Assembly: GCA_021817245.1 (NCBI GenBank)
Contig: JAKAVQ010000004.1
Coordinates: forward strand, 51,403-115,402
Direction of reading: 5' to 3'
Length of the DNA: 64,000 bases
DNA from: Thermoplasmata archaeon
GTDB lineage: Archaea > Thermoplasmatota > Thermoplasmata > Lutacidiplasmatales > UBA184
A program made the position numbers and the translations under genes. Below are positions 52,294 through 59,924 of the stretch, in pieces; position 1 is the first letter of the stretch, and each line of letters begins with the position of its first letter. A model generated the notes under the pieces. That model ran no database searches. It was not told the origin of the DNA and saw only the letters and a list, made by a program, of their open reading frames with translations.

Positions 52294-53079
52294 ATGGCCG
52301 CGGTGACGCTCGACCTCTGGCACACTCTGATGTTCCTCCGGCCCGAAGCCGAGGAGGAATACATGCGCAGCCAGGTCGAGTTCGCCACCGAGGTCCTCCG
52401 GGACGGGCCGCGACGCCCGGGAGCGCCGGACCGCTCGGACTCCGAGCTCGCTCGAGTGTTCGAACGGGTCTACGCGGAGGCGGTGGCAGAGGCCGGCCGC
52501 GGTCGGACGATCACTCCGGCCCAGCAGCTGAGCCGGGCTGCGGATGCCACCGGCCGGGACGCTCGGCCCGAGGAGTACCTCGGGAGGCTCGCCGCGATCG
52601 TTCCTCGCCTCCCGTTCGAGAGAGCCCCGGGGGCGCTCGAGCTGTTACGGTCGCTCGCGCACGACGGCTACGGGCTCGGCGTGATCTCGAACACGATCGG
52701 AGAGCCGGGGCAGATGCTCCGGCCCGTGCTCCGGTCGATGGGGTTCGACGAGTACGTTTCCGCCTACGTATTCAGCGACGAGCACCCCTGGACGAAGCCA
52801 GCGCCCGAGATCTTCGGGGAGGCGCTCGCGCGCCTCCACGGGGTGCCCGGCCGAGCGGTCCACGTGGGGGACGGCTGGTCCGACATCGAGGGGGCGCGCC
52901 GCGCGGGATTGCGGGCGGGGATCCTCTTCACGGGACTCCAGAACTACGGGGCCCGGTACAAGCAGCTGTTCTTACCGGACGGGTGGGACCGCCCGGCGAC
53001 GGATCACGTCGCCGCGCGTCTCGAGGATGTCGGCCGGATCGTTCGGGAGGTCCTTCCTCCCGACGCCCCGGCCCCGTAG
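52294..53079 (+). CDS. HAD-superfamily hydrolase
   Basis: 261 residues from ATG 52294, 28 nt after TATA-like GGCTATACG. HAD motifs: I, TLDLWHTLMF (nucleophile Asp; the second Asp is Trp as in the DLWHTL subgroup); II, LGVISNTIG; III, HPWTKPAPEIFGEAL (Lys); IV, AVHVGDGWSDIEGARRAG. A helical cap lies between motifs I and II (residues 15-105). Likely a phosphatase on a small phosphorylated metabolite. Motif I lacking the second Asp could reduce phosphatase efficiency or mark dehalogenase-like chemistry. Confidence 0.85.
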   Translation: MAAVTLDLWHTLMFLRPEAEEEYMRSQVEFATEVLRDGPRRPGAPDRSDSELARVFERVYAEAVAEAGRGRTITPAQQLSRAADATGRDARPEEYLGRLAAIVPRLPFERAPGALELLRSLAHDGYGLGVISNTIGEPGQMLRPVLRSMGFDEYVSAYVFSDEHPWTKPAPEIFGEALARLHGVPGRAVHVGDGWSDIEGARRAGLRAGILFTGLQNYGARYKQLFLPDGWDRPATDHVAARLEDVGRIVREVLPPDAPAP

Positions 53080-53102
53080 CGCGCCGGGGCCAGGCCGCGA
53101 CC

Positions 53103-53378
53103 CTACTCCTCCCCCATGTGTCGGGGCTTTGGGATCACCTTGGGCTGGTCGGCCTCCGTCGGCATCCCGGTCTTCCCCGGCACGACCTCGCAGTCCCTCC
53201 AGTTCACGCCGACGGTGACCCTCGGGAACGCGACCTTGAGGGTGTAGTTCGCCAGCTTGCCGATCACAAGACCCTGCGATCCCGCCGCCAGGTTGGGGTT
53301 CATGGTCGTGAGGTCGCGGGTCAGCACCACCCGCGTCTCTCCGAAGACGATCTTCTCGAGCTCCGCGTGGTCTTCCAT
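53103..53378 (-). CDS. Small protein, possible SH3-like barrel
   Basis: 91 residues from ATG 53378, 30 nt from TATA-like CCTTAAGCC. After a short helix, a beta-rich segment (RVVLTRDLTTMNPNLAAGSQ, GLVIGKLANYTLKVAF, VTVGVNWRDCEVV) resembles small SH3-like barrels such as DUF4926. The tail is Pro/charged (IPKPRHMGEE). Function unknown. Confidence 0.6.
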   Translation of the reverse strand: MEDHAELEKIVFGETRVVLTRDLTTMNPNLAAGSQGLVIGKLANYTLKVAFPRVTVGVNWRDCEVVPGKTGMPTEADQPKVIPKPRHMGEE

Positions 53379-53498
53379 GGTCGAGAAGTCGAGCTCCCGG
53401 GAGGCTTAAGGCTCGCCTTCGAACTCCGGCTGCCGCGCGTCCAGGATTCCGCGACACGAGGTCACCGGCGTAACGCGTCCGAACCGTCGAAAACAGCC

Positions 53499-53506
53499 AT
53501 TATCTA
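53499..53506 (+). promoter_or_regulatory. TATA box for the acetate/succinate transporter
   Basis: ATTATCTA, centre about 29 nt before ATG 53532; supports a leaderless transcript. Confidence 0.5.
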
Positions 53507-53531
53507 CTTGAACCGCGTGCGCCGCCGTAAC

Positions 53532-54197
53532 ATGCCAGCGTCCTCTGAGACGATGGAAACGGCCACGGGGATGAGAGAAGCTCCACCCAAGGTGGAGGAG
53601 AAACCGGAGTGGTGGGCGAGCCCGGCCGTCGTGGGTCTGATGGGATTCGGGACCACGACGATGATCGCCGGGTTGTCGAACCTGCCGAACCCCTACGGGG
53701 CCGGCTTCGGGAACAATTGGGCGGTCTTCGGGATGGCCCTTGCCTTCGGCGGCGCCGCCCAGTTCGTGGCCGGGGCGATCGCCCTCCGAAAGGGGAACAT
53801 GTTCGCCGGTTCGGCGTTCATGGGATACGGGGCGTTCTGGCTCGCGTTCACGCTGATGCTGACGGACTTCGTCAACATCGCGGGGGCGACGACGCCGGTC
53901 TTTTGGGGCGTGGCTGGGTTCGCGTTCGTGTGGATGATGTTCACCTTCACGTTCCTGATCAACGCACCCAAACACGGATGGGGAATCCTGCTGGTCTTCT
54001 TCTTCCTGTTCCTGGCGTTCCTCTTGCTCGTCGTGAAGTTCGCCAGCATCGCAGCGGGGCAGTCGACGTTCCTCTCGGACGGAAGCGCGAACTGGGCAGT
54101 CGGCGGTGAGATCATCTTCGATGGCCTGCTCGCGTGGTACGTCGCGACGGCGGACCTGACGAACTGGAACTACGGCCGCAAGATCCTTCCGGCCTAG
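53532..54197 (+). CDS. satP: GPR1/FUN34/YaaH-family acetate (succinate) transporter
   Basis: 221 residues, ATG 53532. The family motif NPYGAGFGNNW follows helix 1 (WASPAVVGLMGFGTTTMIAGL). Five more helices follow, including AFGGAAQFVAGAIALRKGN, FWGVAGFAFVWMMFTFTFLI and WGILLVFFFLFLAFLLLVV. It carries monocarboxylates, mainly acetate, across the membrane, probably with protons. The gene pairs functionally with acs at 43834. The membrane topology and the SNLPNPYG segment are typical; the symbol is by family only. Confidence 0.85.
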   Translation: MPASSETMETATGMREAPPKVEEKPEWWASPAVVGLMGFGTTTMIAGLSNLPNPYGAGFGNNWAVFGMALAFGGAAQFVAGAIALRKGNMFAGSAFMGYGAFWLAFTLMLTDFVNIAGATTPVFWGVAGFAFVWMMFTFTFLINAPKHGWGILLVFFFLFLAFLLLVVKFASIAAGQSTFLSDGSANWAVGGEIIFDGLLAWYVATADLTNWNYGRKILPA

Positions 54198-54220
54198 ACC
54201 CCCGGAAGGACCCACGGTCC

Positions 54221-54244
54221 AACCCTTTCCTTCCTTTCCTTTAT
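54221..54244 (+). terminator. Pyrimidine/T-rich tract after the transporter gene
   Basis: CCTTTCCTTCCTTTCCTTTA in GC-rich surroundings 25 nt after the stop; fits T-tract termination in archaea. Confidence 0.45.
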
Positions 54245-54634
54245 CGGAGTTCGCTCGACCGCACCCGTCGCAGGGACCCGAAACGGTCTCCTACGAGCCG
54301 CGATCGCCGAGGGCGGACCGCGATCGGGTCCCGGGGAGCCCCGGCGTCGTGCGGCAGGGTGGGCGCTCAGCGCCCGGACCGGGCTCCGGGTGTCCGCTCA
54401 CCGCGGAGTCAAGGGGATCGCGCGGCCGGAGGCGCGGGAGGAGAGTCCGGCATCGTCCCGCCGTTCCCGGCCATCGGGAGGAATCGCTCCCATAGTGGCC
54501 GAAGCGCCCTCGGGCGGTGACCCTCGAGCTTCACCCGCGGTAGTGGGCCGGTATCGGGGTCGTCCGCTGGCGGTCGGCCCCGGTCGGGCTTCACGCCCCG
54601 CGGTCCGGCCCCGGTCGCTCGGCCCGGGGATCGA
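54245..54634. other. Gap with no supported gene
   Basis: About 390 nt between the pyrimidine tract and the 3' end of the zinc-ribbon gene. The track ORFs across it have shadow-like composition (Arg/Pro/Gly). Nothing recognised. Confidence 0.35.
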
Positions 54635-55309
54635 TCACTCGCGCGTGCGGCGGCGCTTTCGCCGCTCGCCGTCGCGCTCCGGTGGCCCGGAGAACCGGCG
54701 ACTCGGCGGCCCCCGGCCTTCGGGACGGCCCCGGAACCGCCCGGGGCCCCCTCGCGGGGGAAAGCGGCCCCCCCCGCCACGGGCGTCATAGCCGGGCCGG
54801 CCGCCCCCGACCCGGTCCCGGGGCGGCAGCGTGAATCGGTTCCCGCACGAAGAGCACTCTCCGACCAGGAGTCCCTCGTCGTTCGTCGAGAAGCGGAGCG
54901 GCGCCCCGCACTGGCGGCACGGCCGGCCCCGCGGTCCCTCGCCCGGGCCCTCGTCCCGCCGTTCGAACCGACGGCCCCGCTCCCGTGGTGCGGGCGCCTC
55001 GGGCTCTTCCGACCCTTCCGGGACGAACCGGAGCGAGGTGTCGCATTCCTCGCAATAGGCTTCGATCGCCCCGTCCTCGCCCGCGCGGAAGGCGAGCGGG
55101 GTGCCGCATTCCGCGCACTCCGGCCCCCCTTCGACCTCAATGGCCGCCGGGGCAGCCGGGGGTGTCTCGGCGCTCGGAGTCGGCGCGAGGGCCGGGCCTG
55201 CAACGAACGTGAACGCGTGGCTGCACGCCCCGCAGGTCCCGGTCCGCAGCCGGACCTCCTGATCAGTGAACTCCATCTTTTCTCCGCAATCGGGGCAAGT
55301 ACCGCTCAT
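54635..55309 (-). CDS. Triple zinc-ribbon protein with RGG-rich tail
   Basis: 224 residues from ATG 55309, about 28 nt after TATA-like GCTAAAGAG. Three similar ribbons: CPDCGEKMEF...CGACSHAFTF, CAECGTPLAF...YCEECDTSLRF, and CRQCGAPLRF...GECSSCGNRFTL, separated by Pro/Glu-rich linkers. The C-terminal 60 residues are Gly/Arg-rich (ARGGGGRFPPRGGPGRFRGR), like RGG tails of nucleic-acid-binding proteins. It probably binds RNA or single-stranded DNA (inference). Confidence 0.72.
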   Translation of the reverse strand: MSGTCPDCGEKMEFTDQEVRLRTGTCGACSHAFTFVAGPALAPTPSAETPPAAPAAIEVEGGPECAECGTPLAFRAGEDGAIEAYCEECDTSLRFVPEGSEEPEAPAPRERGRRFERRDEGPGEGPRGRPCRQCGAPLRFSTNDEGLLVGECSSCGNRFTLPPRDRVGGGRPGYDARGGGGRFPPRGGPGRFRGRPEGRGPPSRRFSGPPERDGERRKRRRTRE

Positions 55310-55613
55310 GGTCGTCCGTATCGACCCTTCGCGCGCTCTTTAGCTCGACTTGCGCTCCCGGGTTCGAGCGCACCTCGCTCCCGGGTCTCTTTCGCGGCAT
55401 TTGCCGGGCTCTCCCCCTTCCCGCACTCGTCGCGTGAACCCGGCCGAACGGCGGCCCTAAGTAGCCTCCCGGAATGCGCCGACCGAAGGAGGAGAAGGCG
55501 CCGGGAGGAGTCGGACGCCGGAGGACCTCGAGAGGGAGCTCCTTCGGGAGCACCTTCGCAGGGCCGGGTCGACTCCAGAGGGCCTTCTCCCCCTTCTTGG
55601 GGTCCGTTCCGCG
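55310..55613. other. Gap upstream of the Cys-rich ORF
   Basis: It carries the minus-strand TATA-like box near 55340 for the zinc-ribbon gene and a plus-strand box CCTAAGTA near 55456. From about 55459 on it is the open extension described for the ORF at 55614. Confidence 0.4.
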
Positions 55614-55811
55614 ATGCGTCCGTTGCATCCCTGTCCGATCTGTGGTCACCGCACCTTCGAGGAGTGTCGGGGAGCGGCGGAGTCCGCGCGCCGATCTGCC
55701 CGCCGAACCTGCCCCCACTGTCGCTGCGGCTGCCTGCCGGCAATGGCAGAGGGCGGATCGACCTTCGCGCCGGAGGCCCTCTCCGAACCGCTCGCCCACC
55801 CGCGGGACTAG
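55614..55811 (+). CDS. Small Cys-rich protein, start uncertain
   Basis: 65 residues from ATG 55614: CPICGHRTFEECRG then a TCPHCRCGC cluster, suggesting a zinc site. The same frame is open back to a TAA at about 55458 and its translation there (TPEDLERELLREHLRRAGST) also looks like real protein, yet no ATG, GTG or TTG lies in that part. Either the true start is non-canonical or a frameshift separates it from ATG 55474. Confidence 0.4.
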   Translation: MRPLHPCPICGHRTFEECRGAAESARRSARRTCPHCRCGCLPAMAEGGSTFAPEALSEPLAHPRD

Positions 55812-55826
55812 CACCGGTTCCGCGTC

Positions 55827-56537
55827 TCACGGAGCGGCGGGGACCGCGAGCGGTCGCCGAAGGGCTACGGAGAGGGCGGCACGCACGAGGATCAAGGCGA
55901 GCACGAACAGGGGGAGCAGGACGAGGTCGCCCTCGGGCCAGGCGTAATTCGCCGCCTCGCCGAACCAGAAGACTGCGAAAGTGAAGAGCAGCGAGGTCGC
56001 CGCGAGCTTCAACAGTGGGACCTTGAAACGGCGGATCCGCTCGTGCACGAGCGCGGTCGCGATCACGAGCACCGCGCCCGCCGCGACCGCGCCCACCAGC
56101 GCGTCCAGTCCGTAGCCGGCGGCCGCAAGGGCGATCAGGACGATGACGGTCTCGGTCGACTCGACAGCCCCCACCGAGAATCCTCCGGCGAACTGAACCG
56201 CCCGGTGGACCTCCCCGGCGGCGCCCGGAGGTGCCGGGAGCAGACCGCGTGCCCGGCGGTACGTCTTGAGGGTACTGCGGAAGAGGAAGGCCCCAAACCC
56301 GGCGAGAAGGGCCGCGGAAGCCCACAAGAGGTCGTCCCTGGGAAAGGCGAGCAAGAGCGCCCCGAAACCGAGCGCCACGGCCGCCACGAGGGCCGTGCCG
56401 CTGACGGCGCCCCAGGCTCCGTGCGCGATCGACCGCTCACCGGCCGAAAGGGCGAAGACGAGGACGACGACCTCGGTCATTTCGAGCAGCGTGATCAGGA
56501 ACGCCACGAGCAGCGCGGGTCCGTAGAAGGCGACCAT
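55827..56537 (-). CDS. Polytopic membrane protein with two ExxE-type repeats (cation transporter-like)
   Basis: 236 residues from ATG 56537, about six helices in two homologous halves. Each half opens with an acidic motif inside a helix: FLITLLEMTEVVVLVFAL and GAVESTETVIVLIALAAA. Such paired ExxE/ExxD motifs occur in FTR1-like permeases and GDT1/UPF0016-type transporters, so divalent-cation transport is a fair guess, but I cannot assign the family firmly. Standing alone between unrelated genes, its context gives no extra help. Confidence 0.6.
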   Translation of the reverse strand: MVAFYGPALLVAFLITLLEMTEVVVLVFALSAGERSIAHGAWGAVSGTALVAAVALGFGALLLAFPRDDLLWASAALLAGFGAFLFRSTLKTYRRARGLLPAPPGAAGEVHRAVQFAGGFSVGAVESTETVIVLIALAAAGYGLDALVGAVAAGAVLVIATALVHERIRRFKVPLLKLAATSLLFTFAVFWFGEAANYAWPEGDLVLLPLFVLALILVRAALSVALRRPLAVPAAP

Positions 56538-56629
56538 GGTTCGGGGGCCCTCGGCTCGAGCGGGCCGGTCGGGCCGCCCTCGCGGGGAGTTGGCGCATCC
56601 CGGCCATCGTATAATGGGTTGACGGCGCG

Positions 56630-57262
56630 CTAGGTGTACGAGTACGGTCCCACCCGGGTCCGATAGACCGGGAGCCGCTGCCGCAGCGCTCCGACGAGGT
56701 CCTCGAGAGCGCTGGGGGTGATCCGTCCGTGCAGGTCGATCGAGAGGGTCGGCGTCCGCTCACGGTGAACGCGGCGGACGACGACGTCGGCCCGAACCGC
56801 CCCTGGACCGGAGAGACGCACGGAGAACGCGCGGGCGCGGGCCACCTTCGACCACGCATCGCTCGCGAGCGCCCGCACCAGGTGACCCACCGGTTCTTCG
56901 ACCCGCGCGTGGGTCGGCTCCGGGAGGGGCAGCCAACCGCCCGGCTCGACCTCCCAGTGGTCGACGCGGGAGTACCCCTGAGCGCTCATCGCATGCAACA
57001 GACCTCCCGCCAGGCGGAGGAGGTCGCCCGCCTCCACCACCTCGCGCTCCCGCAGGAACGCTTCGAACTGTCGGAGGATTGGCACACTCGGCTCGTGCAC
57101 CGCGCCGGGCTTGAGATCGATGTCCAGGTGGACATGGGTGAACGGTTGCTTGGAGCGCCGCCGCTTTACCGAAGGACCGGACGTGGGCCACTCGAGGATC
57201 GACGTGGGGCCGATGAGGTCAGGGGCCGAGACCGGGATAGGGGACGCGCGCTGTGGGGGCAT
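56630..57262 (-). CDS. Hypothetical protein
   Basis: 210 residues from ATG 57262 (the track starts 8 codons earlier). A basic N-terminus (SVKRRRSKQPF) precedes strands HVHLDIDLKPGAVHEP, a helix-rich middle (ILRQFEAFLREREVVEAGDL, LVRALASDAWSKVARA) and a closing ALEDLVGALRQRLPVYRTRV. Composition and codon use look coding. I recognise no family. Confidence 0.55.
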   Translation of the reverse strand: MPPQRASPIPVSAPDLIGPTSILEWPTSGPSVKRRRSKQPFTHVHLDIDLKPGAVHEPSVPILRQFEAFLREREVVEAGDLLRLAGGLLHAMSAQGYSRVDHWEVEPGGWLPLPEPTHARVEEPVGHLVRALASDAWSKVARARAFSVRLSGPGAVRADVVVRRVHRERTPTLSIDLHGRITPSALEDLVGALRQRLPVYRTRVGPYSYT

Positions 57263-57537
57263 GCGAGCGTCACCCCCCGGCCGCACAAAGGGCTTGGGTC
57301 GCTCGGAACGACCGGGTCGAACCGACCCGCCGGCCGGTGGCGCGACGGCACCCGTCCCGGGAGCGCTCGACGGAACCCCATCGCGGTGGTCGGGCGATCG
57401 ACTTCGCGGACCACAGGGTCACCGGGGGCCCTCGCCGGAAAACGACTCGATCCTGCTCGGGGAGGACGGGCGGGGCGTGCGGTCCCCCGGCCGCGCCCGT
57501 CGAAGGATTTGTAGGGGACCTGGCCCTTCCCCGAGGC

Positions 57538-58377
57538 ATGCGGCTCGCGATCGTCCAGTTCACTCCGCAGTTTCCCGGTCGAGAAGAGAACTGGAAGCGG
57601 ATACGGACCTGGGCCGAGACCACCGACGCGGAGGTCGTGCTGTTCCCTGAACTCTCGAGCTGCGGCTACGGCTACGAGGGGCCGGAAGAGATCCGGGGGT
57701 TCACCGATGACGTCGGCGCGCTCGCCCCGCTCGCGGAGATCGCCCGGCGGCACGACCGTCTTCTGGTCGGCGGGTTCGCCGAAGAGGCGGGCGGCCAGCT
57801 CTACAACAGTGCCTTCGTCGTCGGGCCCGACGGGAGCGAGATCTACCGGAAGATCCACCTCTGGAACCGGGAGAAGCTGATCTTCCGTCCCGGCTCGACG
57901 CCAAAGATCGTGGAGTTCCACGGTCATCGCCTCGCGATCGAGGTCTGCTACGATCTCCAGTTCCCCGAGATGGGATCGTACTATTCGCACCAGGGCGCCG
58001 AGGCCTTGCTCGTCCCCATGGCGTGGGCCGAGGAACCGACGGGACCCCTGAGCGGGCTCCAGCCGTACAACCACCTCGCGATCGCGACTGCCTTCTCCCA
58101 CGGCCTCTTCGTGGCCGTCGCGAACCGCTCGGGCATCGAGCGAGGGGCGCTCTTCCCCGGCGAGTCCAGCGTCACAGATCCGTACGGCCGGCTGGTCCAC
58201 ATCGGCGCGGAAGAAGGGGTTCTCGACACCCGGCTCGACTTCGCGCTCCTGGCGGGGGCGAAACGCCCCAACGAACGGAACGATCTCGACGAGGATGCCC
58301 GACTCCCCGTGCTGCCGCCGGCCGAGGGCGCGGGCCCCGGCACGAGCGCGCGCCGGGTGGGCCGATCGACGTCGTGA
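57538..58377 (+). CDS. Nitrilase-superfamily amidase (omega-amidase-like)
   Basis: 279 residues from ATG 57538, about 30 nt after TATA-like GATTTGTAGG. The Glu-Lys-Cys triad is in VVLFPELSSCGYGYEG, EIYRKIHLWNREK and LAIEVCYDLQFPEMG. The CYDLQFPE form is typical of omega-amidase and related carbon-nitrogen hydrolases. It converges on a PLP aminotransferase 13 nt away; the pair would fit glutamine-transaminase plus omega-amidase chemistry. The agmatinase-type gene 3 kb on makes N-carbamoylputrescine amidase another option, though the Cys motif fits it less well. Confidence 0.84.
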   Translation: MRLAIVQFTPQFPGREENWKRIRTWAETTDAEVVLFPELSSCGYGYEGPEEIRGFTDDVGALAPLAEIARRHDRLLVGGFAEEAGGQLYNSAFVVGPDGSEIYRKIHLWNREKLIFRPGSTPKIVEFHGHRLAIEVCYDLQFPEMGSYYSHQGAEALLVPMAWAEEPTGPLSGLQPYNHLAIATAFSHGLFVAVANRSGIERGALFPGESSVTDPYGRLVHIGAEEGVLDTRLDFALLAGAKRPNERNDLDEDARLPVLPPAEGAGPGTSARRVGRSTS

Positions 58378-58390
58378 GGCGCTCGCGCGG

Positions 58391-59662
58391 TCAGCGCGGA
58401 CGCCGCGCGCGGGGCCGCCGCTGCCCGGGCCGAGAGCCCCGACGCCCGCGGGGTTCACGGAGCCGGTCGAGCTCCGCCAGGCGTGCGATCGCCCCGTCCA
58501 GCGTCGAATCCCGCTTGGCGAAGACGAACCGGACGTACCTCGCGCCGTTGCTCGGCCGGGAGAAGAAGCTGCTCCCCGGAACCGTGGCGATGCCGAGTTG
58601 CTCGACGAGGGCCATCGCGAACGACCGGTCGTCCGGGTAGGGGAATTCGGAGAAGTCCGCGAGCACGTAGTACGCCCCCTCGGGCACCGTGCACCCGAGA
58701 CCGGACGACGCGAGGGCGCGCACGAACCGATCGCGCTTGCGCTGGTAGCCCCGGGCGAGCTGAGTATAGTATGTCTCGGGGAGCCCCAGGGCGACCTCCG
58801 CCGCGACCTGGAACGCGTGCGGAGCGCAGACCGTCAGGAAGTCATGCGCCCGCCGCAGGGCGGCAGCAAGCCCGGCCGGGGCGATCGCCCATCCGACCCT
58901 CCAGCCGGTCGCGCTGTACGTCTTCGAGACGCCGTTGATCGTGATCGTCCGGTCGGCCATCCCCGGCAGCGCGGCCAGCGAGAGGTGACGTCGGCCGTCG
59001 TAGACGATGTGCTCGTAGATCTCGTCGGTGATCGCGACCGTGTCATGATCGTCGCATAGGTCGGCGATCAGCGCGAGCTCCTCCTTCGTGAGGACCCGGC
59101 CGGAGGGATTGTTCGGGCTGTTCACCACGATCGCCTTGGTCCTCGCCGAGAACGCCTGTTTCAGTCGCTCGGCGTCGAGATGCCAATCCGGCGGAACGAG
59201 CGGCACCGGTCGCGCCCGAGCCCCGCTCACGACCGCGTCCGGCCCGTAGTTCTCGTAGAACGGCTCGGGAACGATCACCTCGTCCCCCGGGTCGACGACC
59301 GAGAGCATCGCGGCCATCATCGCCTCCGTCGCACCGCAGGTCACGACGACGTTCTTCTCGGCGTCGGCCTCGATGCCGTTGAACCGACGGGCCTTCGCGA
59401 CGATCGCCTCGCGGAGCCCGACCGTCCCCCACGTCACCGAGTACTGGTTCGCGCCGTCGGCGAGCGCCCGCTGGGCGGCCCGGAGCACTTTCTTCGGGGG
59501 GTCGAAGTCCGGAAAACCTTGCGCAAGGTTGACGGCGCCGTAAAGGTCGGCGATCCGTGTCATCTCTCGGATGACGGACTCCGGGAATCGCTGGACCCGC
59601 GCGCTGACGTGTCGGTCCGGAATGCTCAGCGGGGGACGCGCGGATCGCTTTCGACCGGTCAC
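58391..59662 (-). CDS. Class I/II PLP-dependent aminotransferase
   Basis: 423 residues from GTG 59662 with TATA-like ACTATACCC about 35 nt upstream. Fold-type I signatures: LAQGFPDFDPPKKV (characteristic of kynurenine/glutamine/methionine aminotransferases), NQYSVTWGTVGLREAIV, VVTCGATEAMMAAM, VNSPNNPSGRVLTKEEL, ITDEIYEHIVYDG (Asp/Tyr for PLP), and NGVSKTYSATGWRVGW (PLP Lys). It swaps amino groups between an amino acid and a 2-oxo acid. Glutamine as donor is plausible from the neighbouring omega-amidase-like gene (inference). The C-terminal tail is Arg-rich. Confidence 0.9.
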   Translation of the reverse strand: MTGRKRSARPPLSIPDRHVSARVQRFPESVIREMTRIADLYGAVNLAQGFPDFDPPKKVLRAAQRALADGANQYSVTWGTVGLREAIVAKARRFNGIEADAEKNVVVTCGATEAMMAAMLSVVDPGDEVIVPEPFYENYGPDAVVSGARARPVPLVPPDWHLDAERLKQAFSARTKAIVVNSPNNPSGRVLTKEELALIADLCDDHDTVAITDEIYEHIVYDGRRHLSLAALPGMADRTITINGVSKTYSATGWRVGWAIAPAGLAAALRRAHDFLTVCAPHAFQVAAEVALGLPETYYTQLARGYQRKRDRFVRALASSGLGCTVPEGAYYVLADFSEFPYPDDRSFAMALVEQLGIATVPGSSFFSRPSNGARYVRFVFAKRDSTLDGAIARLAELDRLREPRGRRGSRPGQRRPRARRPR

Positions 59663-59783
59663 GTGGAAACCGGGTGCTCCGAACGCGCGAAGGGTATAGT
59701 GCCTTCGTGACCCGGTGGGGCTGCGGTCCCATCGCGGCCCGAAGACGCTCGCGCGCGGGTCGCCACGGATTCGCAGTTCAACA

Positions 59784-59791
59784 TGTATAAG
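59784..59791 (+). promoter_or_regulatory. TATA box for the permease operon
   Basis: TGTATAAG, predicted start near 59815, leaving an unusually long leader of about 105 nt before GTG 59921. Confidence 0.55.
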
Positions 59792-59891
59792 TAACCCGAT
59801 CCGTTAGGAGCGCCGCGTGCGGACAGAGAACGGCCGATCGTCGGGGGTCCGTCGCTCGCACGGCGCGTCCCGGCGGTTTCGGAGTGCTCCG

Positions 59892-59924
59892 ATGACCGTC
59901 CACCCGAACGGAACCCTCCCGTGA
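59892..59924 (+). other. Ten-codon upstream ORF in the permease leader
   Basis: ATG 59892 encodes MTVHPNGTLP and stops at TGA 59922-59924, which overlaps the permease GTG start as GTGA. It may couple or regulate translation of the permease. Confidence 0.4.
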
